Positions 36,432 to 48,789 of a stretch of DNA of 64,000 nucleotides are shown one piece after another (position 1 is the first letter of the stretch; every line of letters starts with the position of its first letter). The translations under genes were made by a program, and so were the position numbers. Origin of the DNA: Aldrovandia affinis (lineage: Eukaryota; Chordata; Actinopteri; Notacanthiformes; Halosauridae). Location: positions 4,066,236 through 4,130,235 of the forward strand of contig JAINUG010000037.1 of the NCBI GenBank assembly GCA_029706075.1, in the 5' to 3' direction. The notes under the pieces are model-generated. The model was not told the origin of the DNA, searched no databases, and saw only the letters and a program-made list of their open reading frames with translations.

Positions 36432-39375
36432 TGAGTTGCAGGGGCCCACCCAGGATCTGAAACCATGCAATTCCATTCTACTTCCATGGAGAACTGCAGG
36501 CTACCTACCCAATACTTTTACAGATGTATTTGGTCTCATACTATAAGTTCTTAAAACGTTTAACAAAGCAGAGACTCTGATTTATAAATGGCTTCAAACC
36601 GACGTGACGGTAAATAGTTATTTGGACACGCATACACATACAAAGAAAAATATAATATGTATCTTCACAAAGGTAGGCCTCAGATTTCACAGAGATAGGC
36701 CTCACATTTAACAAATTATCATTTTGTTTAGAACAGAACACGGCCAAAAGGACGCCTTCGATATTTGAAATGATCGATTATAACTTGAAAAGGCAGAACC
36801 GCAGTGAGCGGTGAGAAATGCTTGCTTGCATTTGGACGCCTGAAGGCTGAGGCAGGCCCAGAGAAACAACAGCGTTCAGCGAGCAGACTGATGGCCCAGT
36901 GTGTGCGTGAGGCCATTTTAACCCCACTGATGCTAATGCGCCTCGTATAGAGAATGGAGCAAAAATAAAATAACGCCGTCGCTTTTAGGCAAATAAAGGA
37001 GGTTCATGCGAAGGCAATATTAATTTAGTTTTTCCTGTTTGAGTGAAATGTTTTTGTGTTTTGGAGAAAATTGCCCAGAGCGATAATGAATTTCCTCCTC
37101 TGTGCTTTGTGGCATCGTAATTCAGGGGAGGGATAAATCACGAATCCCAATGATTTGACTGTGCATATATTCTAATGGGGAGATGATGAATATTAAAAGT
37201 ACAACATTTAAAAGGCAGTCATTTTTCTGGCTTTTAGCATAAAAGGAGTGGAATGTTTTATAATAGCTGTTGGCAAGACTGGAACGGAGGGTGATATTTA
37301 TTTCTATTTATTTTTCCAAGCATAACTGTATGTAGATGAAATATCACTACAATATGCATGTAGTTCTACCATCCGCTAAGTTGTACATTAACCCCCTAAT
37401 GCTATGCATCTTCAATTGATCAGAACTCTGTCATCGCTCTGCATAAGTCTCCCATTTACTGCACTGTGGGCTCCGAGCTCTTATTAGTTTGAAATGTTTA
37501 AACAGTAGGTTAAGTACTATTTCCATCTTACTGACAGTGAATAACGACAGCCTCGTTGAGGTTTTGATTGAACTATATAAATGCTACGCGACTGAAGCAA
37601 ACGAGAGACTATTCTTTGATATAAGCCTCTTTCTGCTTAAATTGTTTTACATTTTAGCCATGAGGTTTTACTGACCGTTTACAATGTATTCATCTGGGTG
37701 AAGCCATGGCGTAATAAGATTGTGCTTCGCATTGTAACGTCTGTTTTAATTTTGGTTCTGTATGCTATTGTTACGTGTTTACACAAATTGGGTATTTAAT
37801 TGGGTGACATAGTCAGTGTCTAGTACAGCAATTGTTCAGATAATGCTACAATTTTCACATCCCTTCTTATGACGTAATGTAATATCATAATGTTAAGGAA
37901 CATTGCTTTAGCTATTTATAATCATTATATATAAATAGTTTAAACATTAGTTTGGAGCCCAGATACATGTGGACCCAGAGCAATTAAGGCTTTTTTATGT
38001 CAATTGCTGGAAATGCTGAAGTTTCTGTTTCTTTCCGCTTATTTAATTTGGCCCCGTTCAGTGCCTTTTTGAGTATGTCATTGCCCACGCTTTCCTGTGG
38101 TCACTTGTGAACAGTCTAGGTGCTGTGAGGCCATGTGTCCTTTGGCACGGTGGTCTACCTCGCCGAAGTGCGGAAATGAAAGGCGGAGGGACTGGAGACC
38201 GCGGCCGAGCTCCTCCTCTGTGCGCCCGTACGTGGCAGCGTGGAGGAGCCTCGCGGCCATGGCTGCATAAATCACTCCACGCACATTTTTTAATGGCGGC
38301 TAATTTCGAATTACACAAACTACTTCTGCTGAAAATGATATTTCTTTGTCTGGGTCCATGTTCAGAAATAGCAGGGCTTTAGGCTTCATTTGGTGTGGCT
38401 AAATTAGCATGACGGAGGGGAGAGAAGGAACTGTTTTGCCTAAGTGAGAGCGATCCTTTAAAGGTTTAATGGAACCAATTAATAGGAGTATCTCCCCTCG
38501 TCTGTCCTTGTGTCACTTGATTGTTCTCATTATAAACGGCTCCTCTCCCCTGACAGGCAGCGCGGCCCTGGCTGGCCTGCTCCCTTCCCTCTTGTAGCGA
38601 CGAGAAGGTCAATCGACTGTTCTTTTCAGCTCCTGAACCTTTTCCACAGTCCTTAATTAGGGCAAAAGGGATGTAAAGGTATAGCTGGCTGGCTGTGACT
38701 GGCACACAGCGCTGCAGGAATGAGCTGCTTACACGGTGTGTAATGACACAGACAGAGGCGCCTGCCTCGTCCCTGTCTCGCAGCAGCGCACTTGGGGGGC
38801 CCGGCGCACGCTAACCTGCCTCTGATGAAGTCGTTTCCTCTGAGGATCCGATCAGGGTTCACTGATAGCTGTCGAAGGCCTATTTGGATAGGGTGAAGCC
38901 AGAGAGTCAAATGTGTTGGGCGTATGCGTCTATACAAGCCTGCCCTAGTTCCTCCACTGGACTGACATTGTGCACATTAATCAGCAACAGCAATACAACC
39001 CATATTGGATTTTTGATTAGAACAGAGTCATGTTTTGAATCAAAGGAGACACCCTATTCAAGGTATTCCTGTTTACCTTTGAAGCCAAGCTTTTTTTCTC
39101 TCTCTCTCTCTCCCCCCCGCCCTCTCTGATTATATTCTTACCATATGGCACCTCTGAGGTATCTGCCATAGTTTCTCCAATATTACAACAAAGACCTGTG
39201 GCACCTCCTGAACAAACACCGCTCTACCCGCTGTGTAAAGGGCCGGCAGTGCTTCACGCCTCGCACACAAAAACGATGAGTCATAACTGAGCGCGTGTGC
39301 TGGGCCTCGCCCTAAGAGCCGCCCCCCCGGAGCGGCCGGCGGGAAACGGTAAGCGGTAAACGTGGCGGCGCTTAC
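36432..39375 (-). other. Last intron of the sowah-like gene, distal part
   Basis: About 2.9 kb without a firm exon. Repeat-free motif-dense blocks include 36950-37290 (GCGATAATGAATTTCC, GGGATAAATCACGAATCCC, ATTCTAATGGGGAGATGATGAATATTAAAAG), 38040-38420 and 38600-38900. These look like candidate conserved elements. A 21-base segment at 39142-39162 is flanked by CAG and GTAAGA on the minus strand and is reported separately as a possible microexon. Confidence 0.45.
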
Positions 39376-39471
39376 GCGACTGGGAGCCGGGTGTGCTGAA
39401 CACGTCCGCGCTGCCGCTCCAGTAGTGCGCCGCCATCTTCCCGTGGTAGTCTCTGATGTTTGCTTTGGCAT
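39376..39471 (-). CDS. sowah-like gene, penultimate exon (end of ankyrin region)
   Basis: Minus-strand exon of 96 bases with acceptor TTTAACAG and donor GTAAGC. The first two bases complete an Asn codon begun in the exon at 54439-54511, and the last base starts the Arg codon finished in the terminal exon. It encodes NAKANIRDYHGKMAAHYW followed by SGSADVFSTPGSQS. The xANxxIRDYxGK pattern, straight after an ankyrin helix pair, is what I associate with the SOWAH family, where the last ankyrin unit ends in RDY-G-K. The aromatic HYW follows where relatives carry a QYL-type segment. The exon is CpG-rich compared with its introns. Confidence 0.88.
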
Positions 39472-40604
39472 CTGTTAAAGCAGGGGGGGGGAGAAGAAAG
39501 ACCATTAGAGGGCTGACATTTGTTCGTGCTGGAAATTCTCAACTGTTCCACTACCGGCCTGGCTGTTTTTAGTACTAATTAGCAATCAAAATGTTGGGAG
39601 CGTTCCATAAATCTCGTCAGAGATCTGTGGCGAGGAGTTTAAAGGCTCTCGGCTTTGCCGTCTTTGTGAAGTCGTCTCAAAAGTGGGCTGAAATGGGTAC
39701 ATTACTTATTCAGTTTGCTACGAGGCTGATGTAATGTCACAGTTATTTCGATATAAATACAAAGGAAAGTAGACATGACAGAAATAATTTGGCTGATAGG
39801 TAATAAATATGTGCCAATTGATTATTATGGAAGTGAATGAAATTATATGTGTGTTACAACAGTAGAGTATTAATGAATTGCATAGATATGTGTGTCTATT
39901 TAGCTTGAATAACCAACAAGTACTCTGAGAACATGTTGTGTTGTATCAGGTGTGGATAAGAAAGGGGACTAGAAATAACCAGTGAAGGCCAAAACGCATG
40001 TACTTGTAAGTGTACCTATACATTTGGGTATCAACACACCCCCTTCTTATCTATAGCCACATAAGCAGTGCCAATGTATAAAAGAGAGTGTAACTGAATG
40101 TTTGACGAGACGGTGTCATGCTGTTCCCGTGTGCATGTTAAATAAAATATACTCGGCTATTGAGCTGCAACCTCAGCCTGGCTCCTCTGTAAGGCTGGGA
40201 CTGTTGAAAACTCCATTACAATGCAATCCCATAATTTGAATTTGATGACTGTATCGCAAGTTGTTATTTGCATTGCACCTTTTCCATTCTTTGGTTGTTG
40301 TGTGCTAATCCCAAGTCCAAAAGATTTGTTCAAGATTTGGGTGAAACAGAACAAAAGTTTTATCATGAAAACATAATACAGTTTAGACCGCTGTCACTCA
40401 AAGATTTACAAAGCTGGCCACAGCTCGATCTAGGCATTTATTTTGTATTTATTTATCACTTTGAGGTATGGTTCTAGAAATTACTAAGCCCTACTGCAAG
40501 TTATCTATGTCAAGTTGCATGTACACTCACTGGTCTGGGAGTCTGTTAGCCAGATCTGTTTTACTGTTGCTCATAGATCTCAAGGTGGATGACTTATGCT
40601 CTCT
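39472..40604 (-). other. 15-kb intron of the sowah-like gene, part 1
   Basis: No exon or transposon recognised. 39540-39760 is repeat-free with TAGTACTAATTAGCAATC-type words near the exon. Possible intronic regulatory DNA. Confidence 0.42.
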
Positions 40605-40660
40605 TGTGTTGTAAGTCGCTCTGGGTATGAGTCTGCTAAATCACTATAATGTAATAATTC
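40605..40660 (+). mobile_element. SINE 3' tail fragment
   Basis: TTGTAAGTCGCTCTGGGTATGAG, then TCTGCTAAATCACTATAATG and TAATAA, which is the typical 3' end shared by many fish tRNA-derived SINEs. Upstream sequence is too diverged to define the 5' part, so this is probably a truncated copy. Confidence 0.82.
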
Positions 40661-42220
40661 TCTCGGTCTCATTCACTCTGGTGAAAATTCCCATGTGGAA
40701 CTTTTTAAAATAAAGTAATAAAGTAATTTTAAAAATAAATACAAAAAGCAGGTGTCACCTAGGACCCCACGTGCTGTATTTGGGTTTGGTCAGCATCCCG
40801 TCCAAGCAGGATTCCAGGAACAATCTGACCAATCAGCTCCATCCAGGAAGTGCAGAGCTCTTGAGTATGTTTTACCAGGTATCGGAGAGGGTTAAACATT
40901 TACAGTGCAAATATCTGAGAGAAAACGCAGGACTACGCAGGAAAGAAAAACAAGCAGCATTTCAAAAGTGGCTGGGACAACTGGCTAAGCAATAGGGCTC
41001 CACGAAATGAAAACAAATTCAAGAGAAATGATGAGCCACGTGTGTACCCATAGGACATGGCACATTTTGTGACTTTAATGTGCTATAACATGGAATGTAG
41101 GGACTCACCCGATTTAGTTTCAGTGCAAGTCTATTGGAGAATAAATTGGGGGAAAAAGAAAATTGCAGGGGACTCTTGCTTAAATGAGCACTTTCATTCA
41201 GGATACGCCGGATAAAGCTTATGGCAAAGATTGATTTCGTTTCGGCAATTAAAGGAATATTTTAAAAGTACATCTGAACAGTTTTTAAATGGTGCTAGTG
41301 GATGGACTACAGCCAATGAAAAGCCCAGACAGAATAGATTGCACATTATGGCTTCTTTTCTCTTTCACGGTACAACAGCTGTTTCTCAATTTACTGACAC
41401 TATACGTTAGGGTATTGAGATTATTCCATGGTATGTTACTATGAATAACACACTTGCTCTGTCATTATGTGGGTCATTAAAGACATAAATGAGTTTTTTT
41501 ATGCTCCAGTTTCTTACAGCTGTCATCAGGCTGAAGTGTAATGACATCTTTTGGGTGACCTGGAGGCATTCCAAAGTACAGGTACATTAAGTAACTATTT
41601 ACTTTGACGCTCTCACCATCCTGTTCGTTTAACCACAGTAATATCGTTGTAGCCTTTGTTTGTTGTGGCATCTGATTCCTGAATACAATTAAAAACAAGT
41701 TGTACATGGGGTTAGGCACTATTCTATTAAAAAAATGTAACTTCAATTCCATAGATAATAAAGTACCGATCCGATGATACCTTTAAGAACATACACATTT
41801 CTATCTGTGTGTGTGTGTTTTTCTGTATGTATGTGTCTGTTTTCAGCGTGTGTGTGTACGTACAGTAAGCTCTTGGAGGATGTGACCTGTGTAAACGGGG
41901 ACAGGGTGGTGTGTGGGCAGAAACCTGCCCCTCTCATTAGCAGGGCCGATGTGGGGTCACCCTGACCGGAGTGCTCCTGGCTTCCTAAAGAAAACAGACA
42001 GCGATAGCGCTGGCTGAAGAGTTACGACAGGTTTTTCGAGTACGGAAATGTCTCAGGTTCCTGTTGTGTTATGATTTCGCTTGGAGGTAGGGGAAGCAAA
42101 CTGTCAGGACCTGCCCCAAAGGCTGCTAAACTCTGCTAGCCCGATGCACAAAACAATATCCTCGCACAAGTGTATGGTCAAAAAATAACATGGGAAGACA
42201 TTTGCATTGAGTTGTTACCC
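40661..42220 (-). other. 15-kb intron, part 2
   Basis: No firm exon. The plus-strand open frame 40771-40995 ends in a charged segment but has no splice or domain support. GT-rich words lie at 41805-41860. Confidence 0.45.
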
Positions 42221-42249
42221 TCTCCCTCCCTCCCTCCCTCCCTCCCCCA
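42221..42249. repeat. (CTCC)n tetranucleotide repeat
   Basis: TCTCCCTCCCTCCCTCC-type uninterrupted pyrimidine repeat, homopurine on the other strand. Confidence 0.93.
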
Positions 42250-45200
42250 GGGACAGCTCCCAACCCAAACTCCGGGACAGCGGACTAATATGGAACCAAT
42301 TTCGCCGCAATTCGCTGCCATTTTTAATGGCCCAGCCGTTGACATGAAAGGGAGAAAGACTACCCATTTAAACAACAAATTAGGCAATTAGAGGCCTAAA
42401 TACAAATGATAATCTCTCTGGCTAATGAGCAAACAAACAATGGAACAGGTTTCACCTGCTTCTGAAGATGTCGTTGCCTGATGCCAGAAAGCAGTGTGGG
42501 TAACAAACAAGGTACAGTAATGTCCTGTGATGTAGCTCCAGTCATTCCCACAGAAGAGCTACTGGGACCACTCTTATTGCCTAACAAGGCTTAGGCCCTG
42601 CGCCAGTCTCAAAAATTCATTATGTGCTTAAAACCTAAAGTGCTGGAGAAGACGAGGGATTGTGCTGGGAGTACTGCGTGCCTCTGCATTGGGAGCAGGA
42701 GACTGTCAAAAAAATAAAAATAAAATAGAGTCAAACAAGAGCTTGCAATAATAATTCAGTTTTAACATACAGGGCACCTTTCATCTTCTGCTAGATACAT
42801 TTCGCCTCACTTAAATTATGCATACGGATGGCATCACAAATAAATGAATCTATAAATGAATTTACATATGATCCTTGATTTAGCGCAAATTGTTTTTCAC
42901 TGTTTCTGCTTCGATTGTACGAACATAAGGAGTACCCTGTGGCTGTGACAAAAAAAAAAAAAAAAGGTATAATTATTTATGTATAGAAATCGTGGTCCTA
43001 TTTAAGAAGGGATGTTTATGTTGTGAATTTTTAAAAGTTAATTTTTTTATTCACAGTAAACATTTGAGGGGGGGAAAAAAAGGAATCATTTTGATTGAAC
43101 ATGGGAAAATGAATTTGATAAAATACACATGTAATACCAGGACAGCTCGTTCTCATCTCAAACCCCAAGATCAGTTCCGTTTGATGACAGTCGCTGTTCC
43201 CTGCTGCTGCATGCCAGCCAGGTATCTCAGGTGAGACAGGGTACATTAGCACGCTCTGCCATTATGCGTGTCTGCAGGTGGCAGGGGCAGCTCAGAACAG
43301 CAGCGCTGTACATTTGCACAATAATAAGAATGTTCTTTAACTTATAGGCAAATGTATGCGTCTTATAATATTTACACAGAAAACAGCTGTGTGCGTGAGG
43401 CAATCATTTGTAACGTACGTATATGCCTACACATTTACATCTTCACACAAACACACATTCACACGCGGGGAGTTAGGCGCGGTTGAGCTTGCTAACAGCG
43501 CTAATGGCTTGGTACGGGCGTCAGAGACGGCAGAGAGACAGGCAGGTTAGGGAGCCGGGCAAGGGGCAAGTGCATGGAAAAGAGAGGTCAAGGACAAATA
43601 AATGGTGAGGCCCGCTGTTTGAAATAACAAACACGCACCCTCGCCAGAGGGGAATCATTAAAAATAATCTACACAAGCTTTCTGTTGGGTGAGCTCCTCT
43701 CGATACCACGTTTCCTTCAGTGATTATCACTGTGGCCATGTTCCAGCCATATGGAGAGGCGCTGGGCTGGGAGCCGGGCGAATACCTGGGTGGTTAATTA
43801 AGAGCTGTTGCTGAGCCACAAGAAGCAGGTCTGAAATCCCTCTCCGCTCCTCCACAATGAGAGGCTTTTTTTCGCAGGAGAAGTCACCAGGGAGAGACAG
43901 AAGCGGTGGGTAATTATTTGAGATAACACACTGTGGAAGAGGGGGGAAAATGTGCATTTGAAAAGAGGGCAGCCGGGGAGAGAGAGAGAGAGACAGAGAG
44001 AGAGGGAAAAAAACTGTAGCAAAAAGGTCAGCGTCTCCTATTTTTTTCCGCGGAGTGTCGACAGTCTGTAATGCCTTTTTAAAATGAATGACAGCGGATC
44101 CCGTTTTTATAAATATCTCATTCTGTATTCAAACTTGGCCGTTGTTAGCGCCGGCCTGCCAATCCAATGTGAATGAGCTATTCTTAGTTGTCAGAGTGAG
44201 CTCCATACACTTTGATTGCCATTTTTGTTTTGCCAGTGCAAAAACAGCTGTAATTTCTCCATTAACCCCGCTGTGGCCAGACTGCTGCTTGTGAAATAAT
44301 GACACAGGGAATGTAAGCGATGGTTCGTGTTCAAAATAGAAAACATGCATCAACGCTGTCTAGCTCTAATTAAAGAGTCCACAAGGAGGATTTGGTCAAG
44401 TCATGTCTATGAGACAGAGCTCAATAATAAGCAGTTGGCCAACCAGGATGTGCAAACGTGCTGCGGAAAGACTCTCCACACTCCACTCTCAGACCGCTTC
44501 CTGCCTCTTAGGCTTGAAGGATGTGACAGCATATATGCCTGGCAGGGCCTTGCTAGTGAAAAGTAAAATACATATGTAAAAATAATTTAAAAACTAATAA
44601 TTCAAATATATTTCTATATACATCTCTTTTTTTTTACTTAACCATCTTCAGCATGACTTGACGTCACACTTTTACTGGCTATACATCACTGCACATGTGA
44701 ATTTGCTGGGACGTTCTTTTACATTCTGTGTTTTGCTAAAATATATAGAAGCAGGATTCTTCAAAGGATACAAACTTATCAACATGACAAATATGAATGG
44801 AATGGCCAAGCTCTCATGTTTTTGGGGTGAATATTTAATGTGTGTTTAGTCTCTCGGCCAAATAAAACACACTTGGCAGATAATGTAGACTATGGAGAAC
44901 ATGTATCTTTTCAAAGCAATTAATATGAGAGCACATAAAATGGCTCTAGTTGAATGAACCAAAGCCTGCTTCTCTTATGCAGGGCGATACATAGTGGCTT
45001 TGACACTGTTTTGGGCATATGTATGCAAGTGTGGTTACATGCAGTTTGTTTAACGAGTGCCAAGGGTTATCCTCAGTAAGTATGTAAACAAGTACATCAA
45101 TAAATATAAATAAAAATAAAAGAATTGCTGTAATGCAACATCCAATAGGAACTGGAAATTAATCTGACATTTATTTTAAAAGGCAGTAAATATTTCCTTT

Positions 45201-47182
45201 CCCTGGGAAAGGTTTGTTGAAAGTCAATGGATTCAGCCTCACAAGAAATTCAATATATAAATATAGTGTATGTGAGTGATATATTTCAAAATGTAGGATC
45301 TAACTACTTTGGCCTGTTACTGTGTTTGTGTACCTTTAGTTTTCAAGAACTTGATTACATAATGAGGCCCATTAAGCTAAATTCAACTTTAAACTTCAAG
45401 ACGTTTCTTTTGTTTAAGTAATGGTAATCTACTGTATACACTGAGTGATTTTATGTTTTACCATCCTTATATTGTCCTAGACTACTCTTTCCACGCTGTA
45501 AACCAACAATGTTGTCCTTTGTTGATGTTTTCTGAAATCAGCCAAAACCGCTCAGTTTCCCCATAAACAATCATTTTAGGTGTTTTTTCTATCCTTGTGG
45601 CTCTTTTGTTTGCAAACAGTGGCTCCACTCCTCAATGCATTGCCTTTAAACAATCAGTATGACACCAGAAAAATCCTAATTACGGGCCTGCAAGAGAAAA
45701 CGCAGCTAGTTTTGCGTCAGAATTTTCATTTCTAGGCCTGTGATGAAGCCCGCAATTCATTTACATATTTATTTTCATAAAATGTAAATTCCAATAAGAT
45801 TAGCTATTAAACCAGCCCAGCCCAGACAGAATACACCACTTATTAATTTACATCAGTTATGCATTCCTCATATTTGTATGTGTAATACTCATATATATTA
45901 TATATACACCCCATGCATTTCTTTCCCCAATGTGTTCCAGTCTGAATATTAGCACCTCAAAATGTGTGAGACAAGGCCCTATAATACAAATTGACCGTTT
46001 TTTTCCCCCCTTCAAAATATGGCTGAAGTTAAGCTGAATTCAAAAAAGGTTTGATGTAAAAGGCTGTGAACATTACCGATCCGCTGTAAACAGCATGCCA
46101 TATTTCACAACAAAAAGTTTCCTGTTTTAAAGTCCCGAGATTGTCTCCCCCCCTCGTCCGTATTATGGTCTGTAATAAAGGCCTCCTGAATATGTTGATT
46201 GCTTTCTTTCACAGCACACGCTTGGCCTCCCCAATCGTAGATTATTGCCGACAGGTTATTTCTTCGACAGCCTTGTTATTGCGAGGCGACACATGCCTGA
46301 TTCGCGCACTTTATTCATCTCTGCGCTTAAAGCCAGTTTAAAAACTCAACTCAAGTTTTTCACACATGCAGCGTACAGTGTCACGCTGCGTTTTGTGTGT
46401 TTGGCTCCTTCCTCAGTGTTGGTGCCGATTACTGGCGATGCTGATATTTCGTGTGGCTGATTTCCTCATTAATAATACATATTAATAAATAAATAAAGCC
46501 CTCTTGGCTGCAGGATGTTACACAGCCATATTAAGAAGAGCACAAATTATTTTCTAACAGAACCTAACACATGTTACTAATTGCCGGACGGTATTTCTTA
46601 TCTTAACTGGGTTATGTTGTGGTTGCATCAGCTGGTCTGGCTTTATGGTGTCTCCTTAGATGTTGTGAAGCCTCGTGCATTCATTCATGAGCTTAAATAA
46701 AGTGCAACAGAATGGAAACGGTGTGAAGGGAGCCTTTTTCCCCCCAGTAAACAAGCGGGGTGTCTCATTAGGATCAATGTGCCATGGCAGGCTACCATTG
46801 CCAAGTGTCATTATTGGGAGCGTCACTTTGCGGAGCCTGGAACCGGGTTGACCTCTGACCTGCATCTCGCCGCGCGCTGTAATGTCGACGCTCCCCGCGT
46901 CCGTGGACAATATGGCCTGGCAACCCCCGGCCCCTGTTGTGCCCCCCATTTCGGCATTATCAGTCGGCTGGCAGCAGGTTGAGCTGTCAGATCAGAAGAG
47001 GCTTCATTGGAATAAAGGTGGGCAGATGTGTGATAATGAGACGGACGCATACAGATGCTAATATTACTGTTCCGGTGGAGGAAGGCCTGTCTTCGTTAGG
47101 CTGGCCCAGCTGTAGGTTGTCAGACCCCTCTTGATGCCTATTTAAGATCAGCCTCATTGGCTGTCTGTCAGTCAGCCGGGCC
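42250..47182 (-). other. 15-kb intron, part 3: enhancer-like blocks
   Basis: A long repeat-poor stretch. Small simple tracts are A/T runs near 42950-42965, GA at 43978-44004 and AT words at 45885-45905. Motif-dense single-copy blocks include 43680-44330, 45620-45860 (AATCCTAATTACGGGCC, GCAATTCATTTACATATTTATTTTC), 46100-46290 and 46580-47160. No exon is recognised. These blocks are the best candidates in this intron for conserved regulatory elements. Confidence 0.42.
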
Positions 47183-47202
47183 ACCCCCCCCCCCCTCCCC
47201 CT
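47183..47202. repeat. Poly-C tract
   Basis: Run of C with one T, interrupting an otherwise motif-dense block. Confidence 0.88.
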
Positions 47203-48410
47203 TGCCGGGGACCGGGCTCCTGGGCGATCAGCCACTTTGCCCACATCACCGAAATGTCACAGGAAGTTGGAGCCGAGCGCGGCTCTGCTTCCCCAGTCCT
47301 CCGAGGTGTCTTGTTAATGATCCACCTGCAGGGCTCCGGGGCATTTCCCTGCATTTTGTTTTCTGATTAAAATTCAGCAGAAGCCTTTGTCAACATCTAT
47401 GTCAGCAACTGTAAAGACTAAGCATTGTTATCAGGAGCATAATTAGATCCCCTTTTCCTGGGAATCAGCCACCTGTGTTGACCAGGCAGTCTGGGACTCG
47501 TTCGCTCCCCCCTCCCTTCCCTGTTTTGCTATTTGTGATCGAAAAAGCATTGTTTTCTCCTCCCTCTTCTGTCCCAGGATGCCCACTGAGCCTGGATCTG
47601 ACTCTCTTAATCGTGAATCAAGTCCCATCCTACACCGTACTCTCACCCTGGCATAATGTGGAGAAGAAGATGATTTAATTAAGGCCTAATCCCGGCGCGG
47701 TATTGTAATTACAAATTTATATAAATTTCAAGATTTTTCTTGAATTGTTTTCCCTTGACTGTGGGGGACCCTGGCTCTTTACCATAATACCTGAATAGGC
47801 CTCTTGATTGGTGTGATAGTATATACGGAATAAGTGACAAACAAGGGGCCTATTTCCAATTATTACATCAGCATTCCCGCAAAATATGACAACGGCAAAC
47901 TTTTTAACTGCAGTACGATAATGACCCCTTGTTGCTTTGCATAGCGTGACATGGAATGCTTCTTTTGCCAAAAATGAGACCACATATTGTGTCAGTGGCA
48001 CAGAGTGTGGGTTGTGAGTGAACAAAGCAATTAAACAGCACTTTGAGACAGAGAGTGAAAGTAATGTTTATAAAACTCCATTCTCTGTCTCTGTCTCTCT
48101 CTCTCTCTCTCGATGATAATTATGTGCAGTGCCTGTAATTGGCTGTGCTTGTGACTGTGGCAGTATTCCTGGGCAAAGACAACTCAATGTGCCCAAAAAA
48201 GTCTGAAGTGTCAGACCCTTCCCACCGAAAGCACAACAGAGAACTGCACAATTACCACTGCGTCTTTACAAACACAAGCCTCTCTGAGTGACAGGAAGAG
48301 CTGAACTATGCAGATTTCTCTTTCCCTTACTGTTGAATCGACTGTTTCCACAGTCAGCGCGTAATTACCATCAAGTTATTGTGACAAAGCTTTGCATCCT
48401 TCACAATATA
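47203..48410 (-). other. 15-kb intron, part 4
   Basis: Repeat-poor, with a (CT)n run at 48086-48111. The segment 47650-47740 (TGATTTAATTAAGGCC, TTGTAATTACAAATTTATATAAATTTC) contains a nearly palindromic AT-rich core. No exon. Confidence 0.42.
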
Positions 48411-48789
48411 CAGGTAACTGACAAAATAAAGGAAACACTTGAAGGGTTCTGGCGGCTCTGTTATGGTGTGAGGTGCATTTAAACCTGGCACGATTTAGGT
48501 CCACTCAACCCCTTAGGGAAAATGATGTAAACCAAATGCCATGGCATCTCAGTCACCAGATCTCAACCCATATGGGAGATTCTGGAGCGCCTGAGACAGT
48601 ATTTTCCACCACCATCAACAAAACCCCAAATTATGGAATTTCTCATGGAAGAATGGTATTGCATCCCTCCAAGAGAGTTCCAGACACTTGCAGAATCTAT
48701 GCCAAGGCACACTGAAGAAGGCTTGCGGTGACCCAACGCCCTATTAAGACACTTCATGTTGGTGTTTCCTTTATTTTGGCAGTTACCTG
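48411..48789 (+). mobile_element. Short Tc1/mariner-type element with both terminal inverted repeats
   Basis: The left end (48411-48438) starts CAGGTAACTGACAAAATAAA. The right end (48762-48789) is its reverse complement with one mismatch in 28 bases (CAGGTAACTGCC...). A TA precedes the left end; the expected TA on the right is mutated to CG. Inside, 48550-48720 keeps remnants of the C-terminal part of a Tc1-type transposase: TCACCAGATCTCAACCCATA encodes the SPDLNP motif that normally precedes the last catalytic acidic residue. The following codons are missing and the frame breaks several times, so this copy is non-functional. Confidence 0.92.

Noticed and set aside
40771..40995. 75-codon plus-strand frame with a charged, coiled-coil-like end
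   Set aside because: No splice flanks, no domain, wrong strand for the resident gene, and ordinary length for chance.
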